64,000 nucleotides of DNA, taken from positions 2,043,001 to 2,107,000 of the forward strand of contig NC_014816.1 in the NCBI RefSeq assembly GCF_000175215.2. Reading direction: 5' to 3'. Under the pieces are notes generated by a model. That model was not told where the DNA came from and searched no databases. It saw only the letters and a list, made by a program, of their open reading frames with translations. The stretch comes from Asticcacaulis excentricus CB 48. GTDB taxonomy: Bacteria > Pseudomonadota > Alphaproteobacteria > Caulobacterales > Caulobacteraceae. The position numbers were made by a program, and so were the translations under genes. Position 1 is the stretch's first letter, and each line of letters opens with the position of its first letter. This document shows, one piece after another, positions 44,596-53,365 of the stretch.

Positions 44596-44692
44596 GTCTT
44601 CTCTTCCTTCTTCCCGCGGCGTTTCGTTTGCCGGTCTTATTTGTATATCGGGCCCGAAAGCGCGCAACTGTCGCTTTGAGCGTCCCACTTAA

Positions 44693-44706
44693 TGACAGCG
44701 CTATCA
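44693..44706. promoter_or_regulatory. LacI-type palindrome before GH3 gene (class B)
   Basis: TGACAGCGCTATCA, one mismatch from a perfect palindrome with central CG, 98 bases before the GH3 start. Same motif as at 44892 and 53352. Confidence 0.6.
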
Positions 44707-44891
44707 GAGAGCGTCAAGCCGCGAGACAGGGCCAAAGGCACGTCTGACGTCTGTGAAAACGATTTTCCCGCCTCCTATGTCAAAATCAGCCACACCTTTA
44801 AATCATTGACGTAGTGCAGGTTTTGCGATGATTTTTCACGCCTGCGCAGAAATTTCGCTACCCTTATCGCCATCATCGTCAAAAACGCGCT

Positions 44892-44905
44892 TGACAGCGC
44901 TGTCA
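44892..44905. promoter_or_regulatory. LacI-type palindrome at 5' side of gene-free block (class B)
   Basis: TGACAGCGCTGTCA, perfect 14-bp palindrome. On the plus strand it contains TTGACA, a consensus -35 hexamer; the -10 seventeen bases later (CAATTT) is poor. It could control the candidate RNA to its right, the GH3 gene to its left (with the 44693 site, 199 bases apart, for looping), or both. Confidence 0.6.
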
Positions 44906-44920
44906 GATTGTCGCAATTTT

Positions 44921-45123
44921 GCGTGACCCGTTGGTGCTCCTTTTTGAGCGGTCCCTCCGACCGTTCAAATCTGAGTTTAAAATTCTGGCTGAGCGCGGCT
45001 TCTTTCCCTTTTTCACGGCCACGCGTCCGCAGAATTTTAAATCGTCATCTGGATTTGGCATTATTCAGATGGCAATGTCCTTACACCCGGCAGCCCGGTT
45101 TATCCGGTCTGCCGGTTTTTTTT
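44921..45123 (+). ncRNA. Candidate sugar-regulated small RNA
   Basis: A gene-free block with dense secondary structure ending in a strong terminator. By eye: hairpin 44946-44966 with an 8-bp stem and loop CCTCC (anti-Shine-Dalgarno); a perfect 12-bp inverted repeat TTTAAAATTCTG/CAGAATTTTAAA (44976-44987 and 45030-45041) enclosing a pyrimidine-rich stretch; a small stem CATCTG/CAGATG; then the terminator. No plus-strand protein gene lies before the terminator, so an RNA is the simplest explanation. The 5' end is not fixed; a LacI-type operator with an embedded -35 lies just upstream. Not recognised as 6S, tmRNA or any known family. Confidence 0.5.
45087..45123 (+). terminator. Strong intrinsic terminator with no preceding gene
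   Basis: CCGGCAG and CTGCCGG pair, extended internally by CCGG/CCGG around loop TTTAT, followed by eight T residues. About 390 bases separate it from the nearest gene on its left, which reads the other way. Confidence 0.85.
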
Positions 45124-45170
45124 GCTTGTAATCGCCTCACGATGCGCGCAAAAGTTGAGAAGACGTTGCA

Positions 45171-45197
45171 CCAAGAGTCATTTTTAATGGTCCTTGA
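45171..45197. repeat. Degenerate copy of CCAAGAGTCATT hairpin repeat
   Basis: This segment matches 5813-5839 at about 23 of 27 positions and keeps the pairing by wobbles (GTCATT with AATGGT). It sits just before the DUF6624 gene, as the other copy sits before the fucosidase gene. Confidence 0.5.
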
Positions 45198-45215
45198 TTT
45201 GTCCGGGGGATGAGG

Positions 45216-46250
45216 ATGAAACGGGCTTTTCTGAAACTTTGTGCCATCGGCTTGATGGCATTGGCCGTGGCGGTGCCCGCAATGGCCCAGACGGCCGAAG
45301 ACCGTGCCCTAGCCCTGGCCGCCCAGCCGCCACAGGACCTCGATACCTATTACAACCTCAAGGCTGAGATTGGCGACGACCAGACGAGAACTGTCCTTAC
45401 GGCCCTCACCGCCCTCGCCCACAAAGAAGCTAACCTACATGTGGGAGACGTCATTTCTGGCTGTCGCCTGCCCCAATGGAATGCACCTGTTTCGGCCGGT
45501 CTGCTGCTGGCCCTATCGGCTTCGGATCAGACGACGTGGATCCTCTACCGCGATCAGGCTTCAAAACGTCTCAACGCGTGGGATCGCATCTGGAGCTTGC
45601 TGCAAAAGCAGGAAAAGACAGAGGCCGATTTCGATTCCGTGGCCGGTCAGATAGCCGCCAGTCAGCATGAGCAGACGGAAAAAGGCCGCACACTTTCTCA
45701 ACGCGTTGCGCGCGATCAGTTCAACCGCCTGTCCATGCAGATCACGTCGAAAAAACGCCTGTGGGCTGAAGGCGCTGCCGAGCCTGTGCAGCTTTATCTA
45801 AGTGCGATAGTGTATGAGCACACCTGTACTGCGGATATCGACAATACGGCGTGGCTGAAGGCGCAATTGGCAGAATCAGGCTGGTTCCGCATATCGGTTT
45901 ACGGCCCAAATGCGGACAAAAATGCATGGCTTTTGGTTCAACACGCTGACCACGATGTCGCGTTCCAGAAGCAGGTTCTGAGCCTGCTGGAGCCTTTGAT
46001 CCCACTCAAGGAAACCTTACCCAGCAACTATGCCTACCTCTATGACCGCGTCGCCATCGCCGAAAAGAGGGCTCAGCGCTATGGCACGCAAGGCCGCTGC
46101 ATAGGTGATAAAAAATGGAAGGCGTTTGAGGTTGAAAATCCAGATCAGCTCGATGCCCGCCGGGCTTCGGTAGGACTTATGCCTCAGGCTGAGTATGAGG
46201 CGATTTTCACCTTCTGCACCCTGGCCATGGTCCCTCCTTCTGAGACATAA
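45216..46250 (+). CDS. Secreted DUF6624-type protein
   Basis: Protein of 344 residues with signal peptide (LKLCAIGLMALAVAVPAMA). A helical middle section is followed by a C-terminal block WLLVQHADHDVAFQKQVLSL and NYAYLYDRVAIAEKRAQRYG, which I recall as the DUF6624 signature; function unknown. Four cysteines (GCRLP, HTCTAD, GRCIGD, TFCTLA) may form disulfides after export. Two ATGs lie in frame; I take the second because GGGGGA is correctly spaced from it. Convergent, six bases from the lacI gene. Confidence 0.65.
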   Translation: MKRAFLKLCAIGLMALAVAVPAMAQTAEDRALALAAQPPQDLDTYYNLKAEIGDDQTRTVLTALTALAHKEANLHVGDVISGCRLPQWNAPVSAGLLLALSASDQTTWILYRDQASKRLNAWDRIWSLLQKQEKTEADFDSVAGQIAASQHEQTEKGRTLSQRVARDQFNRLSMQITSKKRLWAEGAAEPVQLYLSAIVYEHTCTADIDNTAWLKAQLAESGWFRISVYGPNADKNAWLLVQHADHDVAFQKQVLSLLEPLIPLKETLPSNYAYLYDRVAIAEKRAQRYGTQGRCIGDKKWKAFEVENPDQLDARRASVGLMPQAEYEAIFTFCTLAMVPPSET

Positions 46251-46256
46251 CCCGGC

Positions 46257-47315
46257 TTACGCCTTACGGACCGATTGCCGTTCGATCAGGGCAAAGGGCA
46301 GCAGGCGATCCGGGGCCTGCGGCGCGCATTCTCCCTCTTCGCCTTCCTGACGCGTCAGCAGGATATCGGCGGCGGCGTAAGCCAGTGCTTCAACCGGCTG
46401 GCGGATAGTGGTGACATGCGGCCACACCAGCATGGCGCCAGGCACATCGTCGAAGCCGGTAATTGAAACATCCTCCGGGATGCGGATACCGACCTGCTGG
46501 GCCGAGGCCATCACACCAAACGCCATATAGTCGTTGGACGAAAACACCGCCGTCGGACGCGTTTTTTCAGCAAACAGCGCACGCCCAGCCTCAACGCCCG
46601 ATTCGTAGGAGAAGTAGCCCTGTTTGACCCATTCCGGGCGCGGCTCGATCTGGCTTTCGCGCAGAGCCCGCACAAAGCCCTCATAACGCTGATGGCTGCC
46701 GCCGTGTTCCGGGTGGCCGCGGATAAAGCCGATATCCTTGTGGCCCATCGCGATCAGGTGGCGCGTCATCTCATAGGCGGCTTGGGTCTCATCCATACGC
46801 ACGCAGGGCGAACGGCCCGGATTGAGGAAGGGAGACACGCGCACATAGGGGACACCCGCTGCTTCGATGGCGTGCAGAACCACCGCCATATCGCACAGGG
46901 GCGGCGTCAGGATGACCCCGTCGAGGCGGATGGTGGCCAGAAGGCTGGAAATCTTTGACACCAGATCTGGCGCGTGGCTGTCCTGCGGCTCGATCAGCAA
47001 GTGGTAGCCCTGCTCTCGTGCCCGCGTGATGACGCCGCGCTGCATGTCGGTGATATAAGCCGCGTTCGGGTTGTCGTAGAACAGGCCGATCAGGAAGCTG
47101 CGCGCCCCGGCAAGCGAACGGGCCAGAAGGTTCGGACGATAATGAAGAAGCGTGGCGGCTTCCTGAACCTTGTCGCGCGTTTCGGGGCGCACATTGGGCT
47201 CGTTATTCATTACGCGCGAGACGGTCTTGATCGACACACCCGCCAGTCGCGCCACATCATTAATGGTCGAGGTGCCGCCGGCCCCCGGCACACCGCGGTC
47301 CCTGGGCGTTCTCAT
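46257..47315 (-). CDS. LacI/GalR-family regulator linked to Entner-Doudoroff genes
   Basis: Repressor-type protein of 352 residues: helix-turn-helix STINDVARLAGVSIKTVSRV, hinge LLHYRPNLLARSLAGARS, and sugar-binding domain with VFSSNDYMAFGVMA and SITGFDDVPGAMLVWP. The ATG giving MRTPRDRG has GGGATGGGGG upstream; a longer frame is unlikely. It lies downstream of eda on the same strand with a 186-base gap that contains a class A operator. Likely controls the ED operon in response to a glucose-derived metabolite, possibly with autoregulation; the effector is unknown. Confidence 0.85.
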   Translation of the reverse strand: MRTPRDRGVPGAGGTSTINDVARLAGVSIKTVSRVMNNEPNVRPETRDKVQEAATLLHYRPNLLARSLAGARSFLIGLFYDNPNAAYITDMQRGVITRAREQGYHLLIEPQDSHAPDLVSKISSLLATIRLDGVILTPPLCDMAVVLHAIEAAGVPYVRVSPFLNPGRSPCVRMDETQAAYEMTRHLIAMGHKDIGFIRGHPEHGGSHQRYEGFVRALRESQIEPRPEWVKQGYFSYESGVEAGRALFAEKTRPTAVFSSNDYMAFGVMASAQQVGIRIPEDVSITGFDDVPGAMLVWPHVTTIRQPVEALAYAAADILLTRQEGEEGECAPQAPDRLLPFALIERQSVRKA

Positions 47316-47446
47316 GCCCCCATCCCCGCGATGCGACAAATATTCTGAGCGGCCAATCCCCGGATTCCCTTTTTGTGTCGTTTTGGTCTGACCAAAGAAG
47401 AACGGCGCAGGCCCCGTTGTCAAGGACGCTGCGCCGCAAAAACTCT

Positions 47447-47462
47447 ATGGTAGCGGTAACTT
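47447..47462 (-). promoter_or_regulatory. LacI-type operator before ED-linked lacI (class A)
   Basis: Read on the minus strand AAGTTACCGCTACCAT matches the xylX site at 14 of 16 positions. It lies between eda and lacI, 132 bases before the lacI start, consistent with a separate, regulated lacI promoter. Confidence 0.5.
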
Positions 47463-47501
47463 AACCCGGACCTGGCTTCGTGCCTGTCCTGAGGCCTGAC
47501 C

Positions 47502-48131
47502 TCAGCCAGCAAACTTTTGCACGGCTTCGGCGGCCAGTTTGGAAATTTCGCCCCATTGACCTTCTTTCATCGCTTTTTCCGGGGCGACCCATGAGCCACC
47601 GACGCACAGGACGTTATCCAGCGCCAAAAAATCGGCGGCGTTGTTCAGACCGATGCCGCCCGTTGGGCAGAACTTGATCTGTGGCAGCGGGCCGCCGATG
47701 CCTTTCAGCATGGGCACACCGCCCGCCGGGACGGCCGGGAAGAATTTAAGGCGCTCAAAGCCCCATTCCAGCGCCTTCATCACTTCGGAAGCCGTCGAAA
47801 CGCCCGGGAGCAGCGGTAGCGAATCCTGTTTGGCCAGAGTCTTTGTCAAGCCCGGCGACACGCCGAACTTGGCCCCGGCCTCGGCGGCCTTTTCGGCGTC
47901 CTTTGGCGTCAGCAGCGTGCCCGCGCCGACAATGGCATCCGGGCGCTCCTTGGCGATCAGCTTGATGGCGTCCAGCGCACAATCCGTGCGCAGAGTGATC
48001 TCCAGCACCTTGATGCCACCGGCCATAAGGGCGTCGGCCAGAGGCAGGGCCATCTCGATATCCGGAATGACCATCACCGGGAGGACGGGGCCCGTGGTCA
48101 TGATGGTGTGAACGTCGAGCGGCTTGGTCAT
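47502..48131 (-). CDS. eda: KDPG aldolase
   Basis: 2-keto-3-deoxy-6-phosphogluconate aldolase of 209 residues, the last Entner-Doudoroff step, giving pyruvate and glyceraldehyde-3-phosphate. The catalytic Glu is in KVLEITLRTD and the Schiff-base Lys in RLKFFPAVPAGG; CPTGGIGLNNA is the phosphate-binding loop. AAGGATA precedes the ATG. Last gene of the ED operon, 56 bases after glk. Confidence 0.96.
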   Translation of the reverse strand: MTKPLDVHTIMTTGPVLPVMVIPDIEMALPLADALMAGGIKVLEITLRTDCALDAIKLIAKERPDAIVGAGTLLTPKDAEKAAEAGAKFGVSPGLTKTLAKQDSLPLLPGVSTASEVMKALEWGFERLKFFPAVPAGGVPMLKGIGGPLPQIKFCPTGGIGLNNAADFLALDNVLCVGGSWVAPEKAMKEGQWGEISKLAAEAVQKFAG

Positions 48132-48187
48132 GGCGTATCCTTATTGTAATCCGCTCCCCGGCTACGCAGGGAGCTTGTTCAGGCGCA

Positions 48188-49204
48188 CTAAGCGATTATT
48201 TCGGCGTCCGTCAAGGCGTTGGCCGCCCCGATAAGGGCCGCGCATTCGTGGGTGATGATGCGCGACGGAATCGCCTCCACATAGGAGACCAGCGGGGCCT
48301 TAGCCTCCATACGAGCGCGGAAGCGCGCTTCGTCGATGTATTTGGCCAGCTTGGGCGCGATACCACCGGCGATAAAAAGGCCCGCCGTTGCACCGTGGCA
48401 CAGGCTGAGGTCGCCCGCCACCGAGGCCAGTATATCCAGGAAGGTTTCGACCGTGTAGCGCGAGCCCTGCGCGTCGGGACCATCGAGGTGGGTGATCTGC
48501 GCGGGCGTCAGCTCCAGCGTCGGCTCACCGCGCACATTGGTAACGGCCTTGTAGAGATTGACGAGACCAGGGCCTGACAACACCATTTCAATAGTTACGC
48601 GCCCGTGCTTCTTCGACAGGAAGCGGTGGAGTTCGCGCTCGAAATCATTGACCGGAGCCCAAGACGCGTGCCCGCTTTCGGTCGAGAGGCAGTAGGGACC
48701 ATAGGGCCCGCCCACCAGCACCGAAGCGCCGAAACCGGTGCCCGCGCCCATCACGGCGTGAACGTTGCCCTTGCCTTCGCGCACCGGCCCGATGCGGCGG
48801 GTGTCTTCGTCCTGAAGATGCGGCAGGGCATAGGCTAGACCGGCATAGTCATTGATCAGGCGCACCTTGCGCGCCGAGGTGTGGCGCGCAAGCTCGGTTT
48901 CCGTCACCAGCCAGTCGAGATTAGTGAACTTGATGGCCCCGTCATTGACCGGCCCGGCTACGGCAATGACCGAAAAATCGAGGTCGGGACGCCCGCTCAG
49001 ACCACCGAAATAGTCGTCGATGACGGCGTAGAGGTCCTTGTAGCCATCCGTATGGAAGCTCTTGAACTCCGTCAGCTTCGTCTGACCCCCGCCCCGTTCG
49101 GCAATGGCAAAGCGCGCATTGGTCCCGCCGATATCACCGACAAGGCCCCTGAACACCTGTGACGAAGCAGAAAAGGTGGTCTGATTATCGAAAAGCGCCG
49201 TCAT
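48188..49204 (-). CDS. glk: Glucokinase
   Basis: ATP-dependent glucose kinase of 338 residues of the bacterial Glk type: phosphate loop LVGDIGGTNARFAI, LINDYAGLAYALPHL, GAGTGFGASVL, and ESGHASWAPVNDFE for sugar binding. It supplies glucose-6-phosphate to zwf in the same operon. AAGG is properly spaced from the ATG, six bases after the edd stop. Its length is slightly above the usual 320 because of an N-terminal extension. Confidence 0.95.
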   Translation of the reverse strand: MTALFDNQTTFSASSQVFRGLVGDIGGTNARFAIAERGGGQTKLTEFKSFHTDGYKDLYAVIDDYFGGLSGRPDLDFSVIAVAGPVNDGAIKFTNLDWLVTETELARHTSARKVRLINDYAGLAYALPHLQDEDTRRIGPVREGKGNVHAVMGAGTGFGASVLVGGPYGPYCLSTESGHASWAPVNDFERELHRFLSKKHGRVTIEMVLSGPGLVNLYKAVTNVRGEPTLELTPAQITHLDGPDAQGSRYTVETFLDILASVAGDLSLCHGATAGLFIAGGIAPKLAKYIDEARFRARMEAKAPLVSYVEAIPSRIITHECAALIGAANALTDAEIIA

Positions 49205-49210
49205 AATACC

Positions 49211-51028
49211 TTACCAGAAAACGGAGCCGCCTGATACGGCTTCGCCGACCAGACGCCTGAACGGCGCGAACAGCTCACGCCCCAGACCGTCGGCATCCGC
49301 CGGTCGGGGTGCGCTTTCCCGCGCCATCAATTGCGCTTCATCACCTATGAAGCTCAGGTTCCCGTTTTCACAGTCCACGCGCACAATGTCCCCTGACCGT
49401 AGTTTTGAGATCGGTCCGCCGTCAACGGCTTCTGGGGTCAAATGGATGGCCGAAGACACCTTACCACTGGCCCCCGACATGCGTCCATCCGAGACAAGGG
49501 CCACCTTGCGGCCCTGATCCAGCATGGCCGACAGGGAGGGAGTCAGGCTGTGCAGCTCAGGCATACCGTTGGCTTTTGGCCCCTGAAAGCGCACAACGCA
49601 AACAAAATCGCCTTCCGGGAGCCTATTTTCCTTGAAGGCCTTTAAAAAATCGTCCTGATCGTCAAAAACCGCGCAGGGCCCCTCGACGACGCGGTGTTCC
49701 GGCTTGACCGCAGAAATCTTGGTCACCGCCACGCCGAGATTGCCGCGCAGTTCGCGCAGGCCGCCTTCGGGCGAGAACGGGTTGGTTACCGGTCGCAGGA
49801 TATCGAGATCGAGCGATTCGGCGGGGGCATCGACCCACACCAGTTGCCCGTCGCGCAAGGTCGGCTCCTGACCATAGGCGGCCAGACCCGGCCCCCAGAT
49901 CGTGTTGACATCGGCGTGCAGCAGACCGGCCGACAGCAGTTCCTTGATCACAAAACCGATACCGCCAGCCGCGTGGAAGTGGTTTACATCGGCCGAGCCG
50001 TTGGGATAAACGCGCGCCAGCAGCGGCACGACGCCCGACAGGTCGTTCATGTCTTCCGGCTTCAGGATAATCCCCGCCGCGCGCGCCATGGCCGGCAGGT
50101 GCAGGGCGTGGTTGGTGGAGCCACCCGTGGCCAGAAGCCCGACTACGCCGTTTACGATGGCGCGTTCATCGATCACATCAGCCATATAGGCGGGTGCCTC
50201 ACCCAGTGCCGAGGCCTTTGCAGCGCGCTCAACCGCCGCACGCGTCAGGGCGTCACGTAATTCTCCGCGCGGCGGTACAAAGGCCGCGCCCGGCACGTGC
50301 AGACCCATGATTTCCATCAGCATCTGGTTGGAATTGGCCGTGCCGTAGAAGGTGCAGGTGCCTTCGGAGTGATAGGAGGCCATTTCGGCGGCAAGCAACG
50401 CGTCGCGCCCAACCTCCCCCTTGGCATAGGCAGTGCGAATCTTGGCCTTTTCCGGATTGGGCAGGCCCGACGGCATGGGGCCCGACGGCACAAAGATCAC
50501 CGGCAGGTGGCCGAACGCCAGCGCCCCCATGACCAGGCCCGGCACGATCTTATCGCAGATGCCTAGCATCAGGGCAGAGTCAAACGCGTCATGGCTGAGC
50601 GCGATGACCGTGCCCATGGCGATGACATCGCGCGAAAACAGGCTCAGCTCCATGCCCGGCTTGCCTTGCGTGACGCCGTCACACATGGCGGGGACGCCGC
50701 CGGCCACCTGAGACGTGGCGCCGACATGACGGGCATAGTCGAGGATCTTTTCCGGATAGCGGTAATAGGGGGCGTGCGCCGACAACATGTCGTTATAGGC
50801 GGTTACCACGCCGATATTGGGCACCTTATCGAGCGCCAGAGCCAGCTTGTCCGTCTCGGTCATCGGGGCGGCGACGTGGGCATAATTGGCGCAGGACAGC
50901 TTCTTGCGGCGCGGCTCACGCGACTTGTAACGTTCGACGCGGGCCAGATATTCGGCGCGCGTGGCCTTGGAACGCGCGATGATGCGGTCGGTGACGGACT
51001 TGAGAACGGGATGAAGCTCGGCGGTCAT
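49211..51028 (-). CDS. edd: 6-phosphogluconate dehydratase
   Basis: Fe-S dehydratase of 605 residues (IlvD/Edd family) converting 6-phosphogluconate to KDPG. The three cluster-ligand cysteines are placed in VPAMCDGVTQG, LGICDKIVPG and GTCTFYGTANSNQM; VSDGRMSGASGKV and HLTPEAVDGGPI are the C-terminal signature. The start MTAELHPVLKSV is taken; an earlier in-frame ATG would overlap pgl and has no better ribosome binding site. Coupled to pgl with a 29-base gap. Confidence 0.96.
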   Translation of the reverse strand: MTAELHPVLKSVTDRIIARSKATRAEYLARVERYKSREPRRKKLSCANYAHVAAPMTETDKLALALDKVPNIGVVTAYNDMLSAHAPYYRYPEKILDYARHVGATSQVAGGVPAMCDGVTQGKPGMELSLFSRDVIAMGTVIALSHDAFDSALMLGICDKIVPGLVMGALAFGHLPVIFVPSGPMPSGLPNPEKAKIRTAYAKGEVGRDALLAAEMASYHSEGTCTFYGTANSNQMLMEIMGLHVPGAAFVPPRGELRDALTRAAVERAAKASALGEAPAYMADVIDERAIVNGVVGLLATGGSTNHALHLPAMARAAGIILKPEDMNDLSGVVPLLARVYPNGSADVNHFHAAGGIGFVIKELLSAGLLHADVNTIWGPGLAAYGQEPTLRDGQLVWVDAPAESLDLDILRPVTNPFSPEGGLRELRGNLGVAVTKISAVKPEHRVVEGPCAVFDDQDDFLKAFKENRLPEGDFVCVVRFQGPKANGMPELHSLTPSLSAMLDQGRKVALVSDGRMSGASGKVSSAIHLTPEAVDGGPISKLRSGDIVRVDCENGNLSFIGDEAQLMARESAPRPADADGLGRELFAPFRRLVGEAVSGGSVFW

Positions 51029-51057
51029 GTTATCTTTTCGCTGTTGAAGGCCGGCCG

Positions 51058-51789
51058 TTACGGACACCAGACGATGTCAACGGGCACGGGGCATTGGGCG
51101 AGGAAGGCACCGATGGGCGCGGTGTCTGGGTTGGGATTGGCGATGGCGGCCATGAGCGCGTCGCGCTTTTCTTGACCGGTGATATACAGCACGATCCGGC
51201 GAGAGCGGTTGAGGGCCTTCACGGTCAATGTGATGCGCGGCAGTTTTGGCTCTGCGCCGCCGCTGGCCGGGGCAACCGGCAGGACCAGCGCCTCCGTGTC
51301 ATACACGGTCGCATTGATTGCATGGCCGGGGAAAATTGAGGCGTAGTGCTTGTCGGGCCCCATGCCCAGCAGGGTCAGATCGAATTCCGGCGCGTTACCG
51401 TCATTAAAGCCGCACAGCAAGGTTTCGGCCTGTTGCGCACAAAGGCCCGCGTCGCTCAGATCACGGATCAGGGTGTCAAAGCGCATCCCTTTGACGATCA
51501 CCGCAGCAGCAGCCTCGGCCATCATCTTCGTATTGGAGGCCGCGTCATCGACCGGTACAAAGCGCTCATCTACCTGAGACAGGGTCACTTTATCCCACGG
51601 CAGGTCAAGTGTCGCGAGCTGCTGATAGACGGGCTTGGGCGTGCCGCCCCCTGCCCCGATCCATAGGGCCTGACCGCGCTCGGAAATAGCGGCAGAGAGA
51701 GCCTCGGCAATTGCCGCCAAAACGGCGGCTTCGGCCTCGGCCGCGCTGTCGAAGGTGCGCAATCTGTGAATGCCCAAGGCCTCAGTCAT
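51058..51789 (-). CDS. pgl: 6-phosphogluconolactonase
   Basis: DevB-type lactonase of 243 residues opening 6-phosphogluconolactone. Recognised by WIGAGGGTPKPVYQQLA (phosphate site), LSQVDERFVPVDDAASN and LLGMGPDKHYASIFPG with the catalytic His. It starts inside the last codons of zwf (8-base overlap), so it is translationally coupled to it. Confidence 0.93.
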   Translation of the reverse strand: MTEALGIHRLRTFDSAAEAEAAVLAAIAEALSAAISERGQALWIGAGGGTPKPVYQQLATLDLPWDKVTLSQVDERFVPVDDAASNTKMMAEAAAAVIVKGMRFDTLIRDLSDAGLCAQQAETLLCGFNDGNAPEFDLTLLGMGPDKHYASIFPGHAINATVYDTEALVLPVAPASGGAEPKLPRITLTVKALNRSRRIVLYITGQEKRDALMAAIANPNPDTAPIGAFLAQCPVPVDIVWCP

Positions 51790-53263
51790 TCCACACCCGA
51801 TGGTCGCGGTCGAGCAGCATATAGGCGCTCATCGGACCATTGGTCCCGGCGGGGTAAATTTGCGGCTTGGGATAGGCTTCGGCCCACGCCGCCGAAATAC
51901 CATCGACCCACGCCCAGGCCGCTTCGACCTCATCGCGGCGCACGAAGGCGGCATTGTTGCCGTTCAGTGCATCGAGGATCAGGCGTTCATAGGCGATGCG
52001 ACGGCGCGGCGGCTTATCACCATTGCCATCAAAGGCATTGGACAGCGACAGGGACAGATCGAGCGGTTGCAGCTGCATGCCATCGGCGCTAAGACCCGGC
52101 GCCTTGTTCATTACCGTCAGCTTTATGTCTTCGTCCGGTTGCAGGCGGATAACCAGCCGGTTGGGCTGCGCCGCAGAGCCAAAGATCGAATGCGGCACCG
52201 GACGGAACTGGATCACCACCTCGGTGGTACGCGACGGCAGGGTCTTGCCCGTGCGCAGATAGAAGGGCGTCCCAGCCCAGCGCCAGTTGGCGATTTCGGC
52301 CTTGATGGCGACATAGGTTTCGGTGTTAGAGGGCGAGCCCTTTTCGGCCTCATAACCCGCCACCTGCTTCCCTTCGGCAAAGCCCGGACCGTACTGACCG
52401 CGCGCCGTCACATCGCGCACATTATCCGCCGTGATCGGTTTCAGCGAACGCAGCACCTTGACCTTTTCATCGCGCAGCGCATCGGCGTTGAAGTTGGACG
52501 GCGGCTCCATGGCCAGCAGGCAGACCAGTTGCAAAAGGTGGTTCTGCACCATATCGCGCAGCGCCCCATAATCGTCGTAATAGCCCAGACGATCACCCGT
52601 GCCGACGGTTTCCGAAACGCTCACCTGCACGTGGTCGATCGACTGAGCGTTCCACAAAGGCTCAAACACCGTATTGGCAAAGCGCAGCGCCAGCAGGTTC
52701 TGCACCGTCTCCTTGCCGAGATAGTGGTCAATGCGGAAAGTGCGCGCTTCGTCAAAGGCGTGGGCAACTGAATCGTTGATCACCTTCGAGGAGGCCAGAT
52801 CACGCCCCAGCGGCTTTTCGATTATGACGCGGTTGGGGCTCTTGCTTAGGCCCGCGCTTTCCAGATGCTCACAGATCGGCTTGAACAGCGACGGCGACAC
52901 GGAGAGGAAATAGACGACTTCAAGCGCATCAGGCTCACCCAGTTCGGCCTTCAGCTTAGCGCCCCACTGCGGATCGGAGGCATCAAGCGCGATATGGCTG
53001 AGGCGCGGCAGGAACTGATCGAGTGTCGTGGCTTCGAGATCGGCCCCGATGCGTTTTTGCACGGCGGAACTGACGCGCTCAAGGAAGGCCGGGCGGTCCA
53101 CCGCCTCACGCGCCACCGAAATGATGCGCAGGTCCTTATCCAGGAAGCCGTCCTGATCCAGCATGGCCAGGGACGGCCACAACATACGCAGCGCCAGATC
53201 ACCGGTGCCGCCGACGAGGACGAAGACGGGTTTACGATTCGCAGAAGAAGTCGATAAGCTCAC
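51782..53263 (-). CDS. zwf: Glucose-6-phosphate 1-dehydrogenase
   Basis: Enzyme of 493 residues oxidising glucose-6-phosphate with NADP, first step of the ED operon. The cofactor motif is GGTGDLALRMLWPSL and the active-site motif is RIDHYLGKETVQNL. I choose a GTG start (MSLSTSSANRK) because AGGAA lies seven bases upstream; longer frames run into the promoter. A class B palindrome lies 88 bases upstream of this start, and TTGACG, 16 bases, TAATAA is a plausible promoter between them. Confidence 0.95.
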   Translation of the reverse strand: MSLSTSSANRKPVFVLVGGTGDLALRMLWPSLAMLDQDGFLDKDLRIISVAREAVDRPAFLERVSSAVQKRIGADLEATTLDQFLPRLSHIALDASDPQWGAKLKAELGEPDALEVVYFLSVSPSLFKPICEHLESAGLSKSPNRVIIEKPLGRDLASSKVINDSVAHAFDEARTFRIDHYLGKETVQNLLALRFANTVFEPLWNAQSIDHVQVSVSETVGTGDRLGYYDDYGALRDMVQNHLLQLVCLLAMEPPSNFNADALRDEKVKVLRSLKPITADNVRDVTARGQYGPGFAEGKQVAGYEAEKGSPSNTETYVAIKAEIANWRWAGTPFYLRTGKTLPSRTTEVVIQFRPVPHSIFGSAAQPNRLVIRLQPDEDIKLTVMNKAPGLSADGMQLQPLDLSLSLSNAFDGNGDKPPRRRIAYERLILDALNGNNAAFVRRDEVEAAWAWVDGISAAWAEAYPKPQIYPAGTNGPMSAYMLLDRDHRVWND

Positions 53264-53351
53264 GATAGGGTTCCTGGGTCTTGGCGAGGTGACGTCGGGC
53301 CTTTTTAGCAGGCGGCTTATTACGCAAACGTCACAGCGCGTCAAAAAAATT

Positions 53352-53365
53352 TGACAGCGCTGTCA
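53352..53365. promoter_or_regulatory. LacI-type palindrome before zwf operon (class B)
   Basis: TGACAGCGCTGTCA, perfect 14-bp palindrome, identical to the one at 44892. It lies upstream of the likely -35 of the ED operon. The rest of the 218-base gap between zwf and ppc shows only a weak inverted repeat (GGTATTAAATTGGTATTATC region). Confidence 0.65.

Noticed and set aside
44921..45123. 6S RNA or tmRNA identity for the structured block
   Set aside because: No single long rod with a central bubble as in 6S, and no tRNA-like ends or tag frame as in tmRNA.
44908..45213. 101-codon frame in the gene-free block
   Set aside because: It runs through the inverted repeats and the terminator, has no ribosome binding site, and its composition (many Ser, Arg, Cys, Phe) is not protein-like for this genome. 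The RNA interpretation fits better.
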